Shown here: one piece after another, positions 44,005 to 54,139 of the stretch | How positions within the stretch are numbered: position 1 is the stretch's first letter | Layout of the letters: every line of letters starts with the position of its first letter | Source of the DNA: Dama dama | Taxonomy: Eukaryota > Chordata > Mammalia > Artiodactyla > Cervidae | DNA: 64,000 nt | NCBI RefSeq assembly: GCF_033118175.1 | Contig: NC_083693.1 | Coordinates: forward strand, 20,924,481-20,988,480 | Direction: 5' to 3' | Notes under the pieces: generated by a model | What the model was told of the DNA's origin: nothing | The model's input: only the letters and a program-made list of their open reading frames with translations | Database searches by the model: none | Made by a program: the position numbers and the translations under genes

Positions 44005-44995
44005 ACCTGCCTCTTGTGAAACCTGTATTCAGGTCAGGAAACGACAGTTAGAACTGGACATGGAACAACAGACTGGTTCCAAATAGGAAAAGAAGTACTT
44101 CAAGGCTGTATATTGTTACTCCGTTTATTTAACTTATATGCAGAGGACATCATGAGTAACACTGGACTGGAGGAAGCACAAGCTGGAATCAAGACTGCCG
44201 GGAGAAATATCAATAACCTCAGATATGCAGATGACACCATCCTTATGGCAGAAAGTGAGGAAGAACTAAAGAGCCTCTTGATGAAAGTGAAAGAGGAGAG
44301 TGAAAAAGTTGGCTTAAAGCTCAACATTCAGAAAACTACGATCGTGGCATCTGGCCCCATCACTTCATGGCAAATAGATGGGGAAACAGTGGACACAGTG
44401 GCTGACTTTATTTTTCTGGGCTCCAAAATCACTGCAGACGGTGACTGCAGCCTTGAAATTAAAAGACGCTTCCTCCTTGGAAGGAAAGTTTTGACCAACC
44501 TAGACAGCACATTAAAAAGCAGAGACATTACTTTGCCAACAAAGGTCCATCTGGTCAAGGCTATGGTTTTTCCAGTGGCCATGTATGGACATGAGACTAT
44601 AAAGAAGGCTGAGCACCGAAGAATTGCTGCCTTTGAACTGTGGTGTTGGAGAAGACTCTTGAGAGTCCCTTGGACTGCAAGGAGATCCAACCAGTCCATC
44701 CTAAAGGAGATCAGTCCTAGGTGTTCATTGGAGGGACTGATGTTGGAGCTGAAACTCCAATACTTTGGCCACCTGATGCGAAGAGTTGACTCATTGGAAA
44801 AGACCCTGCTGCTGGGAGGGATTGGAGGCAGGAGGAGAAGGGGGCAACAGAGAATGAGATGGTTGGATGGCATCACCGACTCAATGGACATGGGTTTGGG
44901 TGGACTCCAGGAGTTGGTGATGGACAGGAAGGCCTGGCGTGCTGCAGTTTGTGGTGTCACAGAGTTGGACACGACTGAGCGACTGAACTGAACTG
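44005..44995 (+). mobile_element. BovB LINE, sense, 5'-truncated, with the longest open frame
   Basis: Begins 'cttgacctgcctcttgtgaa' in the RT domain and ends gactgaactgaactgaa. The frame 44113-44991 (292 codons) is open from the RT core to the natural C-terminus and includes NLRYADDTILMAES with the catalytic YADD. It lacks the endonuclease and the N-terminal RT motifs, and a small deletion removes residues near MYGHETIKKAEH. It cannot be active alone. The 214-codon minus frame 44328-44972 is a shadow. The host L1 resumes afterwards. Confidence 0.94.
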
Positions 44996-45303
44996 AAATA
45001 TTTATCTCCCTCTCAGCACTGTTTCAACTGTATATCCCACTAATTTTGATACATTTTCATTTTCATTAAATTCAGTGTAAGTTTTATTTCCCCTGAGACT
45101 TCTCTTTTTTCATGCATTATTTAGCAATGTACTGTTTAGTTTTCAAGTACTTGGAAATTATCCAGTTTTCTTTCTCTTGTTGATTTCATCCCTGATTTCA
45201 TTCTATTCTACTGACATCACACTATGGGTGATTTCACTGCTTTTACTTTACTAGGGCTGTTTTTATGGACCAAGGATTAGGCTTATTTTGATGTATGTTG
45301 TGT

Positions 45304-47003
45304 CAGTTCAGTTCAGTTGCTCAGTCATGTCCGACTCTTTGTAGCCCCATGGACTGCAGCATGCCAGGCTTCCCAGTCCATCACCAACTCCTGGAGCTTG
45401 CTCAAACTCATGTCCATTGATTTGGTGATGCCATCCAACCATCTCATCCTCTTCATCCCCTCTCTTCTTGCCTTCAATCTTTCCCTGCGTCAGGGTCTTT
45501 TCTAATGAGTCAGTTCAGGTAGCCAAAGTATTGTAGTTTCAGCATCAGTCCTTCCAATGAATATTCAGGACTGATTTCCTTTAGGATTGACTGGTTTGAT
45601 TTCCTTGCAGTCCAAGGGACTCTCAAGAGTCTTCTCCAACACCACAGTTAAAAGGCATCAATTCTTCAGCTCTCAGCTTTCTTTATGGCTCAACTCTCAC
45701 ATCCATATATGACTACTGGAAAAACAACAGCTTTGACTAGATAGACCTTTGTTGGGAAAGTAATATCTCTGCTTTTTAATATGCTGTCTAGGTTTGTCAC
45801 AGCTTTTTTCCAAGGAGAAAGCATCTTTTAATTTCATGGGTGCAGTCCCCATCTGCAGTGATTCTGGAGCCCAAGAAAATAACATCTGTCACTGTTTCCC
45901 TATCTATCTGCCATGAAGTCATGGAACTGGATACCATAATCTTAGTTTTTTGAATATTGAGTTTTAAGCCAGATTTTTCACTCTCCTCTTTCATCAAGAG
46001 GCTTTTTAGTTTCTCTTCACTTTCTGCCATAAAGGTGGTGTCATCTGGACATCTGAGATTATTAATATTTCCCCCCGCAATCTAATATTCCATAGAAACC
46101 TGGAATGTTAGGTCCATGAGTCAAGGTAAATTGGAAATGGTCAAACAGGAGATGGCGAGAGTGAACATCAACATTTTAGGAATCAGTGAACTAAAATGGA
46201 CTGGAATGGGTGAATTTAATTCAGATATAATGGGTATAGTATATCTACTTCTGTGGGCAAGAATCTCTTAGAAGAAATGGAGTAACCCTCATAGTCAACA
46301 AAATGTAGTACCTGGGTACGGTCTTAAAAATGACAGAATGACCTCCGTTCATTTTCAGGGCAAACCATTCAATATCACAATAATCCAAGTCTATGCCCCA
46401 ATCACTAATGCCAAAGAAGCTGAAGTTGAACTATTTTATGATGACCTACAATACCTTCTAGACCTAACACCAAAAAAAGATGTCCTTTTCATCATAGAGG
46501 ACTGGAATGCAAAAGTAGGAAATCAAGAGATACCAGGAGTAACATGCAAGTTTGGCCTTAGAGTACAAAATGAAGCAGGGTAAAACCTAGCAGAGTTTTG
46601 CCAAAAGAACACACTGGTCATAGCAAACACCCTTTTCCAATAATACAAGACAACTCTACACATGTACAACCAGATGGTCAATACCAAAATCAGATTGCTT
46701 ATATTATTTGCAGCCTAAGATGGAGAAGCTCTACAGAGTCAGCAAAAACAAAACCAAGAGCTGACTGTGGCTCAGATCTTGAGCTCCTTATTGCGAAATT
46801 CAGACTTAAACTGGAGAAAGTAGGGAAAGCCACTAGACCATTCAGGTATGACCTAAATCAAATCCCTTATGATTATACAGTGGAAGTGACAAATAGATTC
46901 AAGGGATTAAATCTGATAGACAGAGTGCCTGAAGAACAATGGGCAGAGGTTAGTGACATTGTACAGGAGGTGGTCATCAAAACCATGCCCAAGAAAAAGA
47001 CAC
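45304..47003 (-). mobile_element. BovB LINE with 5' inversion (twin priming), inside L1
   Basis: 45304 to about 46082 is antisense BovB from its CTGAA tail back to the YxDD region (here CPDD, codons ending at 46040-46045). From about 46085 to 47003 the strand flips to sense BovB endonuclease and linker coding ('gaaacctggaatgttaggtc' onward; frames 46338-46583 and 46598-47101). Flanks gtatgttgtgt (45293-45303) and gtatgctgtgt (47004-47014) match at 10 of 11 bases and the host L1 is continuous across them, so the inverted structure entered in one event. Confidence 0.9.
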
Positions 47004-47436
47004 GTATGCTGTGTGGGCACTTTAAACTAATGCATATTGTACTGTTGCCTGAAGTGTTATGTAAATGCCAGTTAGATTCTGTTGGTTCAGAGTGTTGTTG
47101 ATTTCTTCCATACCATTACAGATTTCCTTTGTAGGTGTTTTATTAGTTGTTGAAAGAGGGGCATTGAATTTTCTAACTATAACAATGAATTTGTCTATTT
47201 AATTCTATCAGTATGTGCTTCATATATTTTGCAGCTTTGTCATTTGGTGCATACACATTTAGAATTGTTCTGTCTTATTTTTTATTGATTCCTTCTATCA
47301 CTGTATAATGTCCCTCTCTGTATCTGAAAGTTTTCTTTGTTCTGAAATCTATATTATCTCATTAGTATAATCATTATGGCTTTACCTTAATTAGTGTTTT
47401 TGCATGACATGTATTTTTTTTCTTCTTTTTCCTTTA

Positions 47437-47848
47437 GTGAAAGTGAAGTCGCTCAGTTGAGTCCAACTCTTAGCGACCCCATGGACTGAAGCCTATCAGG
47501 CTCCTCCATCCATGGGATTTTCCAGGCAAGAGTAATGGAGTGGGGTGCCATTGCCTTCTCCAGTATTACTAGCTGCTGCAGCTGCTGCTAAGTCGCCTCA
47601 ATCGTGTCCGACTCTGTGCGACCCCATAGATGGCAGCCCACCAGGCTCCCCCGTCCCTGGGATTCTCCAGGCAAGAACACTGGAGTGGGTTGCCATTTCC
47701 TTCTCCAATGTGTGAAAATGAAAAGTGAAAGCAAAGTCGTTCAGTCGTGTCCGACTCCTACCAACCCCATGGACCGCAGCCCACCAGGCTCCTCCATCCA
47801 TGGGATTTTCCAGGCAAGAGTACTGGAGTGGAGTGCCATTGCCTTCTC
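47437..47848 (-). mobile_element. three-unit Bov-A array (BOV-A2 plus an extra monomer), antisense
   Basis: Three Bov-A monomers lie head to tail: 47437-47563, 47573-47709 and 47713-47848. The last two make a standard BOV-A2 dimer with a CTG-rich joint (ctgctgcagctgctgctaag). The first resembles the third, giving A1-A2-A1 when read antisense. One pair of perfect 10-base flanks, ttttccttta (47427-47436 and 47849-47858), encloses all three. Confidence 0.88.
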
Positions 47849-47906
47849 TTTTCCTTTAAGCCTGGCAATATTATGTATAATGTGAGTTGCTTATAGACAA
47901 CTCAGT

Positions 47907-48959
47907 CCACAACACACATTCAAGGAGAGATGGCTGATTCCTGATTTGGAACAGGAAATATAGAAAGTGAGCCTTGAAAAATTTGCTATACTAAATAACA
48001 AGGAAGCTATCCGATGTTGCTAAATATTACTGGAGTTATGTCAAGGGACTCGGGGACCAATGTTAACAGGCTGCCACTACTAAAGATGTGACGATTTGAG
48101 CTTCAGTAAGGATAATAATTACAATGGATTGAAACTCATCGCATATTTTTAAGCCAATTTGTTCATATACATATTAAAAGCAAAATAATCTGCTACCTCC
48201 AGAGAAAAGTAGAAGCATATACATCATCACAATAATCAATAATTAATGAGAAACAAGTGTTTATCCTGCTTTTCTGTATGAACAGTTCCATTACAAGACC
48301 AAAGAGGAAAAGCACTTCTCTATGAAAATTTTCTAGATACTTTACAAAAATGAAAAGAAAGAATTAGAAGAGCTTCCACATTGTAATGCCTTCCAAAGTC
48401 TCAATGGATCAAGTCATTGAGGATCAGTAATTGGTAACATCACAAAAAGACAAAAGACAGACACCCTGTGCTTTAGTTGAAAGAACAGAGTTCCACTTTT
48501 ACTTCTGCCAAAGGGATCAAACTTGAGTTTCTTCAAGTCTCTGTGTCCATCTGCAAATTTTCCGGAAATGTGGAGGAATGAGAACACGAAAAACTGCACT
48601 GTGAGTGTGCAATCTACAAATTCTAGACTGTGGAAGACTCTATAAGACTTCAATGGTTGTGGTGTGTGAAAGAGGACTGTGATTGGGAAAAGACACACAC
48701 AAAGGGGGTCTGGAATGGCTAACAAAATTTTGTCTTGATCAGGGTGATGATTAAAAGGCTGTTGAACTTATGATAATTAATTAAAGTTATATGTTTGGTT
48801 TTCTCTCTCTGTTGTATTTGATGATCTTGTTATTATTATATAGTAAAAAGGGAAATGGTGTCCTAATCCCAGACATTATATAGTAGTGTGGAACTGTCTA
48901 AGTGTGTGTGTGTGTGTGCGCATTTGTGTGTGTGTGTAGTCATGTGGTCATGGGTGCAA
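47907..48959. other. single-copy or unassigned old sequence
   Basis: No gene. 48060-48200 ('gatgtgacgatttgagcttc') may be an old DNA-transposon remnant but has no visible ends. The 103-codon minus frame 48414-48725 has no recognised domain. Confidence 0.3.
48902..48938. repeat. interrupted (GT)n microsatellite
   Basis: Two GT runs separated by gcgcattt. Confidence 0.85.
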
Positions 48960-49145
48960 CTCAGGTGGTTTGGGGACCGAGAGGAGTCATTTAACTCCTA
49001 TCAAGTCTCCACGTGCTCATCTGCACAATGAAGATAACTTGCAGAACTGCAGGGATTATTAAATGAGATGAATTATGCCAAATACCTGGCATGGTGTTTG
49101 GCACTCAAGAAGCACTTGTTGAACCATAATTATTACTAAGAACTC
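48960..49145 (+). mobile_element. MIR SINE, sense
   Basis: 'catctgcacaatgaagataa', 'agggattattaaatgagatg', 'acctggcatggtgtttggca' and 'gttgaaccataattatta' match the MIR 3' half in order. Confidence 0.75.
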
Positions 49146-50368
49146 AACAGCGCAAGTCTGAACAGCAGGGTTGAGACTGGATTCTCTAACAATGTGAGGA
49201 AAGAGAATTGAGGGTAATAGGAAAATTGATCAAAAGAATGAAGAATCAATGAGAAAAAGGAACAGAAAATAAATCCTAAGAGCAGAACAAGGAGGGAGAT
49301 ACAGATCCCTGGAGTGCTAAGATGCGGTGTCCTGTGTGATGATGCATTAGAGGATTTTGTTTGGAATAGTCATGGGAGTCTTAGAAGAGGATGGATCTTG
49401 AGGGTGCCCAAGAGAGACTTTGTCTATATAGCCATGTCACCTGCAGCTGACCCTCATCTATATTCTTCTGGTCCCCAAGGCTGCACAGGAGGCAGTGACA
49501 AAGTAAAGCCACGAGCTCTGATATTTTCCAAGTGAAAAGATGTTACACACACTTGGCCAACTTTGTCTCCACCCTTCCCCAGACATAGGCAGTGGCTCTT
49601 TTCAGCACTATTATTTAATTACATTCTTTTCGGAATAACTACCCTTCAGTTACTTGGATTAATTATGTATTTAAGTATAAAAAGCATGTATTTCAAGGAA
49701 AGTAGACAGATTCCCCACTTTTATCATTCTCATGAGTTTTAGTCATCTTGTCATAAGCTAACAATTCATTATTCTGGGGCATTTTCCAGACCTGTTCTGC
49801 TGAAAACCTGGTGTTTAATAGTGTGTGATTATTATAGAATCAGATACGTCTGAAAACTTTTGGAAAGTAAAAACAAGGTAAAGTTTAGTGTTTCTTAAGA
49901 CACCTTTTAGCTCATAGATTCCTCTAGAAAGATAGATGAACCATGTGCTTCAAATATTGTCCCTCAGAAGCACAGTGCTCAAGGTCAAAGAAGCCATTTG
50001 CTCCAGTTTAACATGGGTGATGGTGGAGATGAACAGATTTGACATATTTAAATAAAACATTCTAATGGCATGTTCTGGCCTCGGAGGCCTCAGGCAGCAT
50101 ACATTGTATTTGTTAGACACCATGGCTTAATTACTCTCATAAATGAATTATACCAATTTCAATTTAAAACCGTAAGTGCTACAGTTGAACTAGGGTCAAA
50201 TTAAACTTTCTGTCAATTATGCAGATTACTTAAGCAATTATGTAAATTGTTAATAAATTCTTAAGCGGTGTGGAATTTTTCTTGAAAAAATATCTGTTTT
50301 ATGCTGTTGGCCTCCAGTACTTGGAAAGCATGGGAAATCAAGAATAATGAAATCTCAGATCCAAATAT
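49146..50368. other. single-copy sequence with a candidate conserved element
   Basis: No gene; the 73-codon frame 49314-49535 has no support. 50040-50290 is repeat-free, very AT-rich and dense in ATTA/TAAT words (listed in the findings). Confidence 0.4.
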
Positions 50369-50375
50369 TGTCCTA

Positions 50376-50765
50376 TAAGACACATATATGGGATCTAGAA
50401 AAGTAGTACTGATGAACCTATTTGTAGGGTGGGAAGAAACACAAACATAGAGAATGAACTTGTGGATACAGTGAGGGAAGGAGAGGATAGGGCAGATTAA
50501 GAGAGTAGCGTTGATATATAGGCATCACCTTGTATAAAAGAGATAGCTGGTGGGGAACGGCTGTATAACAGAGGGACCCCAGCCTGGTGGTCTGTGATAA
50601 CCGAGAGGGGTGGGATGCGGGGAGGGGGTGGAAGGGAAGCTCAAGAGGAAGGAGATATAGTTAAATATTATGACTGGTTTGCATGGCTATATGATAGAAT
50701 CCAACACAATGTCATAAAGCAGTTATCCTACAATTAAAAAAATAATAAATTATTTTTTAAAAATC
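50376..50765 (+). mobile_element. L1 3' end, sense
   Basis: 'atatgggatctagaaaagta', 'gatgaacctatttgtagggt', 'gaacttgtggatacagtgag', the G-rich block 50607-50628 and 'cagttatcctacaattaaaa' are a ruminant-type L1 3' untranslated region with an A-rich tail. Short flanks tgtccta (50369-50375, 50766-50772) may be the duplication. Confidence 0.85.
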
Positions 50766-50772
50766 TGTCCTA

Positions 50773-53700
50773 GGATTTCTCTCGAGTGCCCCACACTCAC
50801 TGAGACAAAATTAGGCCTTCTGATACTTTGAGGCTGGAAATTATTATGCATTTTCTACTTGAGAACTTCTTCGGTTCATACTGTAAAGACACACATTCTT
50901 CAGTATACAAGCTACCATTGTTCCAAGGGTTGACTGGGGGAGAGTACAGTGATGTGATTAAAAACAGATCTATTATTTGCCAATTTTATTACACTTTTAA
51001 TATTATATACAGACCATACACCTGTTTTTGCCTCTTCCTAAAGGACAGCTTCATCACTTCAGACTTGCCCTTCATCTGTAAATGAAAGATGGGAATATGA
51101 TGGACTAACAAGAGAGCAGGTCCTAAAATATCACAGATTTTCCCCTCTTACCCTTGGTGAATTTTACAGTGTTCATGACTCGGTTTCTATTTCCTTTAAC
51201 ATCAAGGACTTCCCATCTTAACTTGCAGGGCTAGCTTAAACCAAACTTACTCACCCAAGTACACAAAGTGATGCTGTTTCTATTTAAGGAAAACCAAAAA
51301 ATCAAACAAAACCAAAAAACTTAGGTAGAAAAGCCAACTCTCCAGTAAATTGATTTTGGTTTCCAGGTTATAAAAGTAAATAATCAATCTGAAGCTTCCA
51401 GTAAAGCATTTATTCACTCTTCTCTTTAAAATGCCTCAAAGATAAGCACTCAACTATCCTTCTTTCATTTCTCAGCTGCTTCTTATGTAAAGTTTAAAAA
51501 TACTCTGTGATAAAATGAGGCCTCTTTTTCAAGTAGGAATGGGTGTTGTTGTGTCAGATGGTCTTGTTCAGGCTACAAAGAGAGCACAGATTGGGAGTTT
51601 ACAGGTGTTGGGGCTTTATGATCCTCAGAGAAGTTGGGATAAGCAGTCCATTAGCCACAACTTGAGTCTAGAACAAGCTTGTATTACCATTGCTTCTTTG
51701 ATGAAAAGCAAAAGACTATAGACTCTCTCCTCCATCTGATTCAGGGTCTTTCTGTCTCTCCTTTTCTCTCCACCTGCTCTTACTGATTGCTAACTGCCTA
51801 CGTGTCTAACATTCAAACATCTTCAAGAGTATAGACTTGGTTGACTGCTTCAGTGGTTCTGTAAGACAGTCAACAACCTGGGGAGAATTCTTCGGTCTAC
51901 ACATTCCATGGGCTTTTGGTTAGTAGTAGCCAGGATGCTAGAAAAGCACAGTGACCAGGGCAAGGAGAATCCGCTGGGGCCAACTTTTCTCAGAATGAGG
52001 CTCGGAAGCCGTCCCGATTATGCAGAGTCTTCTTCATGAAGAAATGCCAAACTCATGTTCTATGAGTTAAAAAACTCAGTGCTCTCCCTCACTCTTCAGC
52101 ACCATGAACCTGACATTTCCTATAACTGAAGTATTAAGCTCATCACTTTTCACATGCTTTTTCCCATGTCAGGTGTTCTGATGACGGCAGAGGTTGCCAG
52201 CTCCCAGAAAAAGAAATGGCACACCTAGGCTCTGAAGGGGACACCCAGTGTTGTACAACTCAGCCCCAACAGAGCCCGTGTTTGAATGCAGTTGGGATAT
52301 TCCAAAGTTCACCCGTGACTAACTGAAGCCCTAATAAAGGCAGGACCTCCGACCTTGGTCCTCCGGGTTCCCTACCCTGAGTAAATTAACATTTGAACAT
52401 GAGCTATGGAATGTGTGACATATTAAAAAGGAAAGCACCTGATACTGCAAAATCTGCATATTGATGAGAAGAATAAAAGAATTCAATGAATGCTAAATTA
52501 TGCGCCTAGAGAGGGCTGCTTTTGTTAAAACCTATACGTCACTATCTGTAAACTCCAGAGTATTCAACAAAAGACATAGGGGCAAATGTACCTACCAAAC
52601 CTTCCTTTTAAAAAAAAATTCTTCATGGTACAGAGGTAAGACTTGATAAAATATTAGATTAAAAGACCCTTTTCAAAATACGTTTGCTTTGTAGTGATTC
52701 CCCTTCTGGCTCTTCTGCATACTTAAAAGTCATCAACACCATGAGTACCTGGCTGGCTTTTAAAAAGACATTGCATCTTCCCCTGTCCTGACTGGACCCA
52801 CCTTTGGAAATGTCTGATTGTCCTCACCATAAGCATTTCTGCAAAGGCAAGCAAAGCCAAACAAAGCCAATTTTTTTTTTTTCTAATCCTTCCAACGACA
52901 GTGCTTTGTGGGCACGCTCTGTGCCCCAGTTTCTGGGCTACATATGACTGTAGACAGAAAGCTATTTTGAGCATTGAAAACAGCCTTATTACCCTGCCAT
53001 TTTTGCACAGGTTTTTTTTTTTTTTTTTTTTTTCCCTCCTCCTTTCCCGGTGACATTAGAGAGTCCGAAGTGACATACATTTTTTATAGCTTCATAAAGT
53101 CGTCTCCTGACCGGGTCACCCTTCTCATAACTAGGGAGCAGAACGCTTGAAAAAACCCATTCATCACTGTGAAAGGAGCCTCTGTCTGTGGCTTCCAATA
53201 TGCAGAGCCTGGCAAGATCCAGCTCAGTGCAAATGCTAACTTACTCCTTTGCTAATGCCAAATGACCCACCCGCTTCTATCAGCTCAGCCAGGAGGACAA
53301 GGAGGGCCCGGGGGCTGTCCATATCCACAGAAGTGTTTCTCCAGAAGGAGCCCCTTGCCAGTCCACCCTGCTAAATGTACTGAACGCATTGAAAAATTAG
53401 TTTTAGATGTATACTAATTAAATATTCAATTAAACAAAGATAAAATTATGGGCAGAAATTTGTTCTTGCCTAATGAACTAGAGCCGATTTATTACTTTTT
53501 CACAGATATACATTAAAATTCACTGAAAGTTTACAGGAACGGTTACCCTTATTTTTATTTCTTCAAATGTTCTTCCTCCGTGATTTGTGCCAACATTGAC
53601 TTAGAAGGGCCTCTCCCGGGATTATAGGTGGATGAAGGAAGGTGGGGAGAGTGGCAAATAAGGACAAAATTGACTCCCCTTAGACTTCTTATGATTGGCA

Positions 53701-53935
53701 GAAATTTCCTCCATGAAAACAGAAGTCCATCCAACGGGATCTTTTCCATAGAATTTAATGGTGTGATTTAGGAACATGCAAGCTTTGGGATTTGAAAGCT
53801 ACATGCTTGTGATGGATTTCAGCTCCATTAAAATTGAGGGGGTCTGACAGATGGGACCTTCCTTCAGGTCACAATGATCAGAACATCTCCCACCTCCACC
53901 CTGCCCTTGACATGCTGGGTTTACATACTCTGCCT
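50773..53935. other. single-copy sequence, no gene found
   Basis: About 3.2 kb without a recognised repeat apart from T runs at 52871-52882 (12 bases) and 53012-53033 (22 bases). 53220-53560 has a less AT-rich half and an AATTA-rich half and may be conserved. Short frames (64-85 codons) are unsupported. Confidence 0.4.
53012..53033. repeat. poly-T tract (22 bases)
   Basis: Pure T run. I could not identify a retroelement or processed copy on its left side that would make it an antisense poly-A tail. Confidence 0.8.
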
Positions 53936-53948
53936 TTTGATTTTAGAA

Positions 53949-54126
53949 GTGTTCATCTCTCAGTCATGCCCAACTCTTTTGCAACCCCATGGACTGTAGT
54001 CTGCCAGGATCCTCTGTCCGTGGGATTTTCCAGACAAGAACGCTAGAGTGAGTTGCCATTCCCTTCTTCAGGGAACCTTCCCGACCCAGGGATTGAACCT
54101 GGGTCTCTTGTATTGCAGGCAGATTC
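53949..54126 (-). mobile_element. Bov-tA SINE, antisense, 5'-truncated, perfect duplications
   Basis: Antisense Bov-A body plus part of the tRNA region, stopping at 'ttgcaggcagattc' without the terminal gagccaccagggaagccc. Perfect 13-base duplications tttgattttagaa (53936-53948, 54127-54139) show that the truncation happened at insertion. Confidence 0.95.
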
Positions 54127-54139
54127 TTTGATTTTAGAA

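Larger units (their letters stand above)
42600..47906 (-). mobile_element. long antisense L1 (ORF2 region), interrupted four times
   Basis: Antisense L1 ORF2 sequence can be followed in order: 'gaactggctagaacttccag', 'gaattttgtcaaatgccttt', 'ttccagttctggtatcagag', 'cttttctaatgtatg', 'ttttgatacattttcatttt', 'gttagattctgttggttcag', 'cctttaagcctggcaatatt'. Interruptions are at 42843-43055 (Bov-tA), about 44005-44995 (BovB), 45304-47003 (inverted BovB) and 47437-47848 (Bov-A array). The L1 is diverged and broken; the small frames in it are meaningless. Confidence 0.8.

Noticed and set aside
44113..44991. 292-codon open frame as a host gene
   Set aside because: It is the 3' half of a BovB reverse transcriptase with the usual element tail; the N-terminal half is missing and there is no host promoter or splice context.
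53012..53033. antisense poly-A tail of a processed pseudogene
   Set aside because: The sequence on either side shows no cDNA-like open frame, and no direct repeat could be found around it.
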